Source: Bacteroides sp. (GTDB lineage: Bacteria > Bacteroidota > Bacteroidia > Bacteroidales > SM23-62). Taken from it: a stretch of 8,273 nt of DNA. The stretch covers positions 1 to 8,273 of the forward strand of contig JAUVKJ010000061.1 of NCBI GenBank assembly GCA_030592145.1. The letters are read 5' to 3'. The notes under the pieces were generated by a model that did no database searches, was not told the origin of the DNA, and saw nothing but the letters and a program-made list of their open reading frames with translations. Positions 1 to 5,928 of this stretch are shown one piece after another; the stretch's first letter is position 1; each line of letters begins with the position of its first letter. A program made the position numbers and the translations under genes.

Positions 1-381
1 ATTATTGAATCTTTTCGAGAAAACAGGATTGTACCCCATGCTATGATAGACCTGTCGGACGGATTATCTTCCGATCTTCTTCATATTTGCCGGCAGAGCG
101 GTCTGGGTTGCAGGATTTTCCAGGACAAAATACCCATCCACGGAGAAACCGCCCGGGCGGCAGGGGAGATGAATATCGAACCCTTCATTTGTGCACTGAA
201 CGGGGGAGAGGACTATGAATTGCTCTTTACAGTACCATTGAGCCTGCATGACCAGATCCGGAAAATCAGGGATGTTTCCATGATCGGACACATAACGGAA
301 GCGGATACAGGCAGCAAATTCATAACCGAACAAGGGATTGAGATTGAATTGCAGGCCCAGGGATGGAATTCCCTGGAATGA
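1..381 (+). CDS. thiL: Thiamine-monophosphate kinase, C-terminal part (partial at 5' end)
   Basis: ThiL phosphorylates thiamine monophosphate to thiamine pyrophosphate with ATP in the cytoplasm, the last step of thiamine cofactor synthesis. The reading frame is open from base 1 to a TGA at 379-381, so 126 residues are visible and the N-terminal ATP-binding half lies outside the window. The visible part matches the C-terminal domain of the AIR-synthase/ThiL family: an IDLSDGL motif at visible residues 16-22, with acidic residues expected to contact metal and phosphate, and NGGEDYELLFTV at 67-78, which is highly typical of ThiL. The ATG at 43 is internal, because conserved sequence (IVPHAMIDLSDGL) continues upstream of it. 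The gene converges on lpxA with 41 bp between the stops. PurM or SelD relatives are less likely because of the GGEDYELLF motif. Confidence 0.93.
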   Translation: MIESFRENRIVPHAMIDLSDGLSSDLLHICRQSGLGCRIFQDKIPIHGETARAAGEMNIEPFICALNGGEDYELLFTVPLSLHDQIRKIRDVSMIGHITEADTGSKFITEQGIEIELQAQGWNSLE

Positions 382-422
382 GCCAGCCAGAGATCTCCCC
401 GGGATGGAAATTCACGGGATTA

Positions 423-1211
423 TTATTCCTCGATGTTGTTCAGACCCTTTATTAATCCCCTTTGGGATTCTTTCATAAACCCGAGGATCTCATCACGTTC
501 TTCCGAAGGCGGGAATTTTTTTTCGATGTACTCCCTGGCCTGTGTATTGTTATAGCCCCCGTGAAAGATAATGCGGTAGATTTCCTGTATTTCCGTGATC
601 TTTTCGGTCGGGAATCCCCTTCTTTTAAGACCGATGGAATTAAGGCCTTCATAGCCAAGGGGTATCCTTCCGGCTGTAATGAAAGGAGGAACATCCTTTC
701 CGACACGTGATCCGCCTTGCAGCATAACGTGCTTTCCTATCCTGCAGAACTGGTGAATGAGGGAGGATGCACTGACAATGGCAAAATCATCAATGTGAAC
801 TTCTCCGCCAAGGGTGGCATTGTTCACAAGGATCACCTGGTCACCTATCCTGCAATCATGGGCTACATGTACATAAGCCATAATGAGGGAGTTTTTGCCG
901 ACAGATGTCTTGCCTTTTACCTTTGTGCCCTTGTTGATGGTAACACATTCCCGGATGGTTGTGTTATCGCCTATCTCAACGATGGTGTCCTCACCCTGGT
1001 ATTTTATGTCCTGTGGTATAGCCGAAATCACCGCCCCCGGGAATACTTTACAGTTTTTTCCCAGTCTGGCACCATCCATGATCACGACATTGGGTCCTAT
1101 CCAGGAACCTTCGCCAATCTCTACATTTTCACAGATAGTAGCAAATGGTTCAACGATTACACCATCTGCAATTTTAGCCCCGGGATGTATGTTTGCCTGG
1201 ACCTGGTTCAT
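423..1211 (-). CDS. lpxA: Acyl-ACP--UDP-N-acetylglucosamine O-acyltransferase
   Basis: LpxA transfers a 3-hydroxyacyl chain from acyl-ACP to the 3-OH of UDP-GlcNAc, the first step of lipid A synthesis, in the cytoplasm. The 262-residue length is normal for the family. Residues 1 to about 185 are hexapeptide repeats of the left-handed beta-helix type (for example IGEGSWIGPNVVI, VEIGDNTTI, CRIGDQVILVNN). The C-terminal part, about 190-262, is the helical domain with GLNSIGLKRRGF at 189-200. The catalytic histidine is H118 in HVAHDCRIGD, equivalent by motif to E. coli H125. The start codon lies 4 bp after the lpxC-fabZ stop, so the two genes are almost certainly co-transcribed and perhaps translationally coupled. 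LpxD is the nearest look-alike, but it has an extra N-terminal domain that is absent here, and the GLKRRGF segment is LpxA-specific. Confidence 0.96.
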   Translation of the reverse strand: MNQVQANIHPGAKIADGVIVEPFATICENVEIGEGSWIGPNVVIMDGARLGKNCKVFPGAVISAIPQDIKYQGEDTIVEIGDNTTIRECVTINKGTKVKGKTSVGKNSLIMAYVHVAHDCRIGDQVILVNNATLGGEVHIDDFAIVSASSLIHQFCRIGKHVMLQGGSRVGKDVPPFITAGRIPLGYEGLNSIGLKRRGFPTEKITEIQEIYRIIFHGGYNNTQAREYIEKKFPPSEERDEILGFMKESQRGLIKGLNNIEE

Positions 1212-1215
1212 TTGA

Positions 1216-2607
1216 TTAATATTCTTTTACAATCTGGGCCATAAGTTCTCCTTCAGAGACAAGGTTATCTCCGACAAAGACCTGGCCGAACATGTGTGCA
1301 ATTCCCCTGCGCATGGGCTCCAGCAGGTCTGCTTTGATAATCAGCGTATCGCCCGGCACGACCTTTTTTTTGAATTTTACATTGTCGATCTTCAAAAAAT
1401 AGTTGGCATAATGTTCCGGGTCCGGGACCGTATTCAGGACCAGTATCCCGCCTATCTGGGCCATGGCCTCCACCTGGAGAACTCCGGGCATTACCGGTTC
1501 CTGGGGAAAATGCCCTTGAAAGAAAGGCTCGTTCGCGGTTACGTTCTTTACCCCGACTACGGATTTGCTGTCCAGGTGCAGAATCTTGTCAATCATCAGG
1601 AAAGGGTAACGGTGCGGAAGGATCTTTCTTATTTCGTTGATGTCAAGCATGGGCTTATTGACATCATACTTTGGCGCTTTTTTTTTAAGCTTGTCCTTTT
1701 TAATCTTGCTTCTGATCAGGCGGGCAAACTGGTTATTGGCATAATGGCCGGGGCGGGTGGCGATGATCTTTCCCTGCAGGGGATGTCCCACCAGCGCAAA
1801 GTCACCCAGTAAATCCAACAATTTATGCCTGGCCGCTTCATTGCTGTAATTAAGTTTAACATTATTCAGGATGCCTTCGGGCTGGACTTTCACCCTGGGC
1901 TTGTTGAAGAGTTTGGCAAGGTGGTCCAGTTCATCCTGTGAAACCTTACGGTCGATAATGACAATGGCATTGTCAAGATCGCCTCCCTTGATAAGGTTAT
2001 TCTTCAGGAGGAACTCAAGCTCATGCAGGAATACGAAGGTCCGGGCCGGAGCAATCTCCTTTTTGAAATCCTTAATATCATCAAGGTTGGCATACTGAAA
2101 CCCGAGGACCTTGGAATTATAATCAATTTTTACATCGATGCTGAACTTGTCATCGGGGTAGGCGATCAGTTCAATTCCGTGTTCATCATCCCGGTATTCG
2201 ATTTTTTCCTCGATCCTGAATACGTTTCTTGGAATTTTCTGTTCGGTAAGTCCAACTTTAAATATGGCTTCTGAATAATCTTTTGAACTCCCGTCAAGGA
2301 TAGGGGCTTCGGGGCCGTTAAGTTCAATAAGTACGTTGTCAATTTCACACCCGATGCAGGCAGCCAGTACATGTTCAATGGTCGAAACCCTGACGCTGTT
2401 TTCTTCCAGGGTAGTTCCCCGGCTGGTTTCCACTACGTTTTCAGCAATTGCCCTGATAACCGGACGGTCATTCAGGTCTGTGCGAACAAATTGATAGCCG
2501 TGATTTTCGGGAGCGGGAGCCAGGGTGAGTTTGACTTCAACGCCGGTATGTAATCCCCGGCCGCTGAAACTTACAGGTTTTTTAATAGTTTTCTGATTTT
2601 CAGTCAT
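1216..2607 (-). CDS. lpxC-fabZ: Bifunctional UDP-3-O-acyl-N-acetylglucosamine deacetylase / 3-hydroxyacyl-ACP dehydratase
   Basis: This 463-residue protein is a fusion of two enzymes. Residues 1 to about 300 are LpxC, the zinc-dependent deacetylase that commits UDP-3-O-acyl-GlcNAc to lipid A. The expected zinc ligands are H79 (in STIEHV, with E78 as candidate general base), H261 and D265 (in ARHKLLDLLGD), and H288 (RPGH) is the likely general acid. A Lys-rich linker (about 301-318) leads to FabZ at about 319-463, which dehydrates 3-hydroxyacyl-ACP. FabZ shows ILPHRYPFLMID at 329-340, the catalytic H366 in FQGHFP and E380 in VLQVEAMAQ. All key residues of both halves are present, so both activities should be intact. 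This fusion is characteristic of Bacteroidetes and relatives. The start fits the LpxC N-terminus (QKTIKKPVSFSGRGLHTG). A 120-bp gap separates it from lpxD upstream, and lpxA follows after 4 bp. Confidence 0.97.
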   Translation of the reverse strand: MTENQKTIKKPVSFSGRGLHTGVEVKLTLAPAPENHGYQFVRTDLNDRPVIRAIAENVVETSRGTTLEENSVRVSTIEHVLAACIGCEIDNVLIELNGPEAPILDGSSKDYSEAIFKVGLTEQKIPRNVFRIEEKIEYRDDEHGIELIAYPDDKFSIDVKIDYNSKVLGFQYANLDDIKDFKKEIAPARTFVFLHELEFLLKNNLIKGGDLDNAIVIIDRKVSQDELDHLAKLFNKPRVKVQPEGILNNVKLNYSNEAARHKLLDLLGDFALVGHPLQGKIIATRPGHYANNQFARLIRSKIKKDKLKKKAPKYDVNKPMLDINEIRKILPHRYPFLMIDKILHLDSKSVVGVKNVTANEPFFQGHFPQEPVMPGVLQVEAMAQIGGILVLNTVPDPEHYANYFLKIDNVKFKKKVVPGDTLIIKADLLEPMRRGIAHMFGQVFVGDNLVSEGELMAQIVKEY

Positions 2608-2727
2608 ATTCCCCTCAGTTGTCGATTGAAATTTGGTCCCGAAATATACAAAAATTAAACAAATCTGTATCTCCGTGATAAATTATAAGGATGCAATATG
2701 TTGAGGGACAGGAAAATCCCTGCTGGA
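2608..2727. other. lpxD to lpxC-fabZ intergenic gap
   Basis: This 120-bp AT-rich gap is much longer than the other gaps in the minus-strand cluster (31 and 4 bp). Read on the minus strand it contains TATATTTC, one base from the Bacteroidetes -7 element TAnnTTTG, but no TTTG box sits about 19 bp upstream of it. I therefore cannot claim an internal promoter. A weak 5-bp inverted repeat near the lpxD stop (2704-2708 with 2717-2721) lacks a following U-run and does not look like a terminator. Confidence 0.3.
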
Positions 2728-3768
2728 TTATTCGGATTTCTTACGTTCGTTAAGTTCTTTTTCCATCTGGTTTATCTGCCGGTACAGCTCGGGCAGTTTC
2801 TTGAAAATGGCAGATGCTTTCCGGAACTCACGAATGTCAAATGCCGGGGAACCCACCACCATTTCTTTTTCTTTCATGTTGCGGTTAACGCCTGCCTGGG
2901 CCCCGATCATGGCTCCATCTCCAATGGTCACATGCCCGATGATGCCTACCTGGCCGGCAATGATCACATTCTTTCCGATCCTGGAAGAACCGGCAACACC
3001 CACCTGGGCGATTATCACCGTATTGTCTCCGATCTCCACATTGTGAGCGATCTGGATAAGGTTGTCCATTTTTACCCCATTACCAATTTTAGTGGATCCC
3101 ATGGTTGCCCGGTCGATGGCAACATTGGCACCGATCTCCACATCGTTCCCGATGATCACATTTCCAACCTGGGGCACTTTCCTTCTTGATTCGGAATTTT
3201 GTTCGAGTGCAAACCCGAATCCGTCCGATCCGATGACCGTCCCTGCATGGATCACACAGTTATCCCCTATTTTGCAGTCTTTTAAAACCTTTACGCCGGG
3301 ATGAAGCATGGTATTGTTGCCAATGCTGACATTATCACCGATGAAAACCTGGGCGTAAAGCTGTACATTATCACCGATGGAAGCATTTTCTCCGATTGAA
3401 ACAAAATCTCCTATATAGAGGTCCTTTCCCATGCCGGCTGTAGCTGCAATGCATGCCTGGACACTGATCCCTGATTTTTTTGGTTTGGACTGCTCATACA
3501 GATCCAGGAGATTTGCAAAAGCCTCATAGGCATCCTTGACCCTGATCAGTGTGGCCCTGACTTCTTTCTCAATGGTAAGATCCTCATTCACCAATACGAT
3601 GGATGCCTGGGTATCGTAGATGTATTTCTGGTATTTGGGATTGGCCAGAAAGGCGAGCGTACCAGGTCTTCCTTCCTCAATCTTTGAAACATTGTTTACG
3701 CTTACATTCGCGTCACCTTCAATGGTTCCCTTCAGGAAACCGGCGATCTGTTCTGCGGTAAATTCCAT
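2728..3768 (-). CDS. lpxD: UDP-3-O-(3-hydroxyacyl)glucosamine N-acyltransferase
   Basis: LpxD adds the second 3-hydroxyacyl chain, from acyl-ACP to the 2-amino group of UDP-3-O-acyl-glucosamine, the third lipid A step. The 346-residue length is normal. Residues 1 to about 100 form the uridine-binding N-terminal domain that sets LpxD apart from LpxA ([23 protein letters not shown]). Residues about 103-305 are hexapeptide repeats of a left-handed beta-helix, including GSDGFGF at 180-186 and the catalytic H242 in [13 protein letters not shown]. The last 35 residues (about 311-346) are a charged helix ending ELNERKKSE, matching the C-terminal helical extension of the family. The start is chosen because [12 protein letters not shown] matches the family N-terminus. 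It lies 31 bp after the HD gene stop and is probably in the same transcript. Confidence 0.96.
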   Translation of the reverse strand: MEFTAEQIAGFLKGTIEGDANVSVNNVSKIEEGRPGTLAFLANPKYQKYIYDTQASIVLVNEDLTIEKEVRATLIRVKDAYEAFANLLDLYEQSKPKKSGISVQACIAATAGMGKDLYIGDFVSIGENASIGDNVQLYAQVFIGDNVSIGNNTMLHPGVKVLKDCKIGDNCVIHAGTVIGSDGFGFALEQNSESRRKVPQVGNVIIGNDVEIGANVAIDRATMGSTKIGNGVKMDNLIQIAHNVEIGDNTVIIAQVGVAGSSRIGKNVIIAGQVGIIGHVTIGDGAMIGAQAGVNRNMKEKEMVVGSPAFDIREFRKASAIFKKLPELYRQINQMEKELNERKKSE

Positions 3769-3799
3769 GGGTATTCAATTTGAGCATAAAAGTAATTAT

Positions 3800-5080
3800 T
3801 TAGAGATTACTTCCCAGAGCATCCTTGGGATAACACAGGAAATATTTTTTCACGGTTTTGGATAATACAGAAATATCAAGCATATCGGATGCCTCTGCGA
3901 TGTCTTTCAGGATACCGCCGTGATAAAGGATCTGAATCTGTTCATCTTCCGAACTGTATGCATTATTACTGATCGAATCCTGATGAACAAGGAATTCCAT
4001 ATCCCTGTCTTCAAGTTTGTACAGGTCCCTTACCACATTCTTGATATTTCCGACATACTCCGGCGGGAATTCTTCATTCCGCATCTCGATCCTGTAGAGT
4101 GATCTGTTCACCAGGTTATTGCTGAGGATGGAAAGGACGGTATCCGGATGATCTGACCACACTTTTGCAGATGCGATAATATCATTATCATCAAGGTGCG
4201 CAAAACTGTCCAGGTTCTTTCTTATGCCGGTACTGATCTCCGGTTTGGTGTGGGCAAGTGCATCGTTTCCAAAAAAGTCATTACGGGAAACCGGCCGGTA
4301 AAGGAAATGACCCAGTGCCGGGGTTGAGAATAGCTCGGTCCCATTCAGAGCCAGCTGTTTGGCACGTTTCAGGATATTCAGAAGGAGGATCTCGGAGGAA
4401 ATGACCGTTTTGTGCAGATAAACCTGCCAGTACATCAGTCTTCGGGCAATAAGGAACTTCTCAATGGAATAGATCCCCTTATGATCGACGACAAGTTTGT
4501 CGTTTACAACATTCAGCATTCTCACGATCCTGTCGGAGCCGATGACACCTTCGGTAACACCGGTAAAGAAACTGTCCCTTTTCAAGTAATCCAGCCGGTC
4601 CATGTCGAGTTGCCCGGTAATCAACTGGTGCAGGAACTGCTTATGGTATTGTCCTCTGAAGATGTTTATGGCCAGGTCCAGGTGTCCCCCGAATTCTGCA
4701 TTTAGTGCATGCATGAACAACAGGGAAAGTTCTTCGTGGTGCAAGCCATCGATTATGCTTTCCTCAAGGGCATGGGAAAATGGCCCGTGCCCGATATCAT
4801 GCAGAAGAATCGCAGCAAGGGTGGCTTCCTCCTCTACGGGTGTGATTTCAATGCCCTTGTTCCGGAGTACCTGTATGGCCATGCCCATAAGATGATAGGC
4901 TCCCAGGGCATGCTGAAACCTTGTATGTGTGGCACCGGGATATACAAAATTTGTGAGCCCAAGTTGCTTTATCCTTCGAAGTCTCTGGAAATAAGGATGT
5001 TCTACAATGTCAAACAATCCCTCAGACGATATTTCAATGAATCCGTAAACCGGGTCATTGATGATCTTTTTCTTATTCAT
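3800..5080 (-). CDS. HD-domain phosphohydrolase (dNTPase/SAMHD1-like), first gene of the lpx cluster
   Basis: This 426-residue protein belongs to the HD superfamily of metal-dependent phosphohydrolases. Its metal-binding residues are visible: H57 in RFQHALG, H94-D95 in LLHDIGHGPFSH, and D161 in QLDMDRLDYLKRDS, a pattern shared with dGTPases and SAMHD1. The N-terminus (IINDPVYGFIEIS, FQRLRRIKQLGL, VYPGATHTRF) is typical of the bacterial YdhJ-like group within this family. No signal peptide or membrane segment is seen, so a cytoplasmic location is expected. The C-terminal third (about 290-426) carries no motif I recognise. Nucleotide or dNTP hydrolysis is inferred from the family; the natural substrate is not evident. 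It is transcribed first, 31 bp ahead of lpxD, an arrangement that recurs in Bacteroidetes. No Shine-Dalgarno sequence is visible at the ATG, which is normal in this phylum. Confidence 0.88.
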   Translation of the reverse strand: MNKKKIINDPVYGFIEISSEGLFDIVEHPYFQRLRRIKQLGLTNFVYPGATHTRFQHALGAYHLMGMAIQVLRNKGIEITPVEEEATLAAILLHDIGHGPFSHALEESIIDGLHHEELSLLFMHALNAEFGGHLDLAINIFRGQYHKQFLHQLITGQLDMDRLDYLKRDSFFTGVTEGVIGSDRIVRMLNVVNDKLVVDHKGIYSIEKFLIARRLMYWQVYLHKTVISSEILLLNILKRAKQLALNGTELFSTPALGHFLYRPVSRNDFFGNDALAHTKPEISTGIRKNLDSFAHLDDNDIIASAKVWSDHPDTVLSILSNNLVNRSLYRIEMRNEEFPPEYVGNIKNVVRDLYKLEDRDMEFLVHQDSISNNAYSSEDEQIQILYHGGILKDIAEASDMLDISVLSKTVKKYFLCYPKDALGSNL

Positions 5081-5123
5081 ATTCCGAGTAGAAGGTAATC
5101 AAAACATCCATATTATAAAACGC

Positions 5124-5331
5124 ACACAGTATAATTTGCATTGCCCTGGCATCTTTTAAACCGGCGCTGCAAAATTTGTATGCTGCAGGCAATTATTAGC
5201 ACGTCGCTGCATTTTGTGCAGGAAGCACAAAATAGATGCTCCTTAGCTATAAATGCCTGCAGCTTGAATGCAAATTTTGAGAGGCGCCTTGTTTAAAAAT
5301 GTCTCTGGCTATTATGCAAATTATACTGTGT
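5124..5331. repeat. 208-bp imperfect palindrome (MITE-like element or large hairpin)
   Basis: The two ends are a perfect 17-bp inverted repeat: acacagtataatttgca at 5124-5140 and its complement at 5315-5331. Moving inward, further exact arms pair in nested order: 5154-5161 with 5291-5298 (8 bp), 5163-5167 with 5284-5288 (5 bp), 5170-5178 with 5271-5279 (9 bp), 5182-5191 with 5254-5263 (10 bp, gctgcaggca), 5197-5200 with 5246-5249 (4 bp) and 5211-5219 with 5225-5233 (9 bp, attttgtgc). A 5-base loop (5220-5224) closes the structure. The motif gctgca recurs at 5166, 5182 and 5206. It has no coding capacity. It resembles a non-autonomous mobile or interspersed repeat, but a single copy here cannot prove mobility; a structured RNA or DNA regulatory element is the alternative. 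Confidence 0.85.
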
Positions 5332-5373
5332 CACTCTCTATTAGTTCTGGTTGAAGCGGTATACGAACAGGAT

Positions 5374-5404
5374 TTTGTTATGTAATTGCTTTTTATTACA
5401 TTTG
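5374..5404 (+). promoter_or_regulatory. Bacteroidetes-type promoter for rimP-nusA-infB
   Basis: TTTG at 5374-5377 is followed after exactly 19 bases by TACATTTG at 5397-5404, a full match to the Bacteroidetes housekeeping promoter TTTG-N19-TAnnTTTG. Transcription should begin several bases after 5404, giving a leader of roughly 45-50 nt before the rimP start. It is the only site in the region with both boxes matching at the expected spacing. Confidence 0.82.
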
Positions 5405-5427
5405 CGGCCAGATTTCAGGATGATGCA

Positions 5428-5443
5428 GGGGACGAGAGTCCCC
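5428..5443 (+). promoter_or_regulatory. Leader hairpin upstream of rimP (GAGA tetraloop)
   Basis: ggggac (5428-5433) pairs perfectly with gtcccc (5438-5443) around the loop gaga (5434-5437), a GNRA-type tetraloop. It lies between the predicted promoter and the start codon, ending 17 bases before the ATG, and is followed by the U-rich stretch tattttatt. This suits a leader element such as an attenuator, protein-binding site or stabilising 5' hairpin. The U-run is broken and the stem short, so strong intrinsic termination is doubtful. Confidence 0.65.
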
Positions 5444-5460
5444 TATTTTATTGAATTGTG

Positions 5461-5904
5461 ATGATTGAAAAGGAAACAGTTGAAGCACATCTGGGCGGGA
5501 TCCTCGAAGGAACGGAGATCTTCCTGATAGATGTCAGGGTAGACAGTAATAACAGGATTCTTGTCCATTTAGATAAAACCGAAGGGATCAGTATTGATGA
5601 TTGTGTCCGCGTTAGCCGTGTACTTGAGGGAAAACTGGATCGCGACCGGGAAGATTTTGCACTGGAAGTTTCATCTCCCGGACTGGATGCTCCCTTGAAG
5701 GTTCCGGAACAGTATAAGAAAAGCGTCGGGAAAATGGTATCGGTGCAATGCAATGACGGAAGTAAATTCCTGGGGGTATTGAAAGATACGAACAGCGATC
5801 GCATTCTGCTTGAATTACCTTCCGGTAAAAAAGGCGGTGAACCCGAACAGCGGCAGGTGGCCTTCAATGAAATAAAATCGACCAGGATACATATACAATT
5901 TTAG
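5461..5904 (+). CDS. rimP: Ribosome maturation factor RimP
   Basis: RimP binds the 30S subunit and helps its late assembly. The 147-residue protein has the usual length. Residues 1 to about 80 form the N-terminal alpha/beta domain, ending in the family signature EVSSPGLDAPL at 69-79, with DDCVRVSRVLEGKLD at 46-60 also typical. Residues about 81-147 are the SH3-like C-terminal domain (GKMVSVQCNDGSKFLGVL and VAFNEIKSTRIHIQF). A GTG at 5458 directly precedes the ATG at 5461, and an in-frame TGA at 5452-5454 excludes earlier starts. The ATG is preferred because MIEKETVE fits family N-termini. No Shine-Dalgarno sequence is seen. It opens the rimP-nusA-infB operon, 24 bp before nusA, behind a well-matched promoter and a leader hairpin. 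Confidence 0.94.
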   Translation: MIEKETVEAHLGGILEGTEIFLIDVRVDSNNRILVHLDKTEGISIDDCVRVSRVLEGKLDRDREDFALEVSSPGLDAPLKVPEQYKKSVGKMVSVQCNDGSKFLGVLKDTNSDRILLELPSGKKGGEPEQRQVAFNEIKSTRIHIQF

Positions 5905-5928
5905 AAAACAAATAAATATTAAAGAAAA

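Larger units (their letters stand above)
5081..5460. other. Divergent intergenic region between the HD-lpx and rimP operons
   Basis: About 380 bp without a convincing gene. From left to right it holds 43 bp adjoining the HD gene start, a 208-bp imperfect palindrome (5124-5331), a 42-bp spacer, a rimP promoter (5374-5404) and a leader with a stable hairpin (5428-5443). No tRNA or small protein gene was found. Because only 43 bp separate the HD start from the palindrome, any minus-strand promoter must lie in that short stretch or inside the palindrome. Confidence 0.7.

Noticed and set aside
43..381. ATG at 43 as a true thiL start
   Set aside because: The frame stays open to base 1 and conserved ThiL sequence continues upstream of this Met, so it is internal to a truncated gene.
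382..422. Bidirectional terminator between the convergent thiL and lpxA stops
   Set aside because: The 41-bp gap has no stem of useful length followed by a U-run on either strand; only short GC-rich matches are present.
717..1244. Plus-strand open frame of 175 aa antisense to lpxA
   Set aside because: It lies opposite the hexapeptide repeats of lpxA, whose composition keeps other frames open. Its translation has no recognisable family and the sense gene is certain.
2704..2721. Inverted repeat aggga/tccct after lpxD as a terminator
   Set aside because: The stem is only 5 bp with an 8-base loop and no U-run follows on the minus strand.
5112..5117. Minus-strand TATAAT upstream of the HD gene as a sigma70-type -10 box
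   Set aside because: There is no TTGACA-like box at 17 bp and no Bacteroidetes TTTG box at 19 bp. In an AT-rich spacer a lone hexamer is weak evidence, and this phylum does not use the standard -10 consensus.
5111..5343. TATTA on both sides of the palindrome (5111-5115 and 5339-5343) as a target-site duplication
   Set aside because: The copies lie 8 and 7 bp outside the 17-bp terminal repeats rather than abutting them, and a 5-bp AT-only match is expected by chance in this AT-rich sequence.
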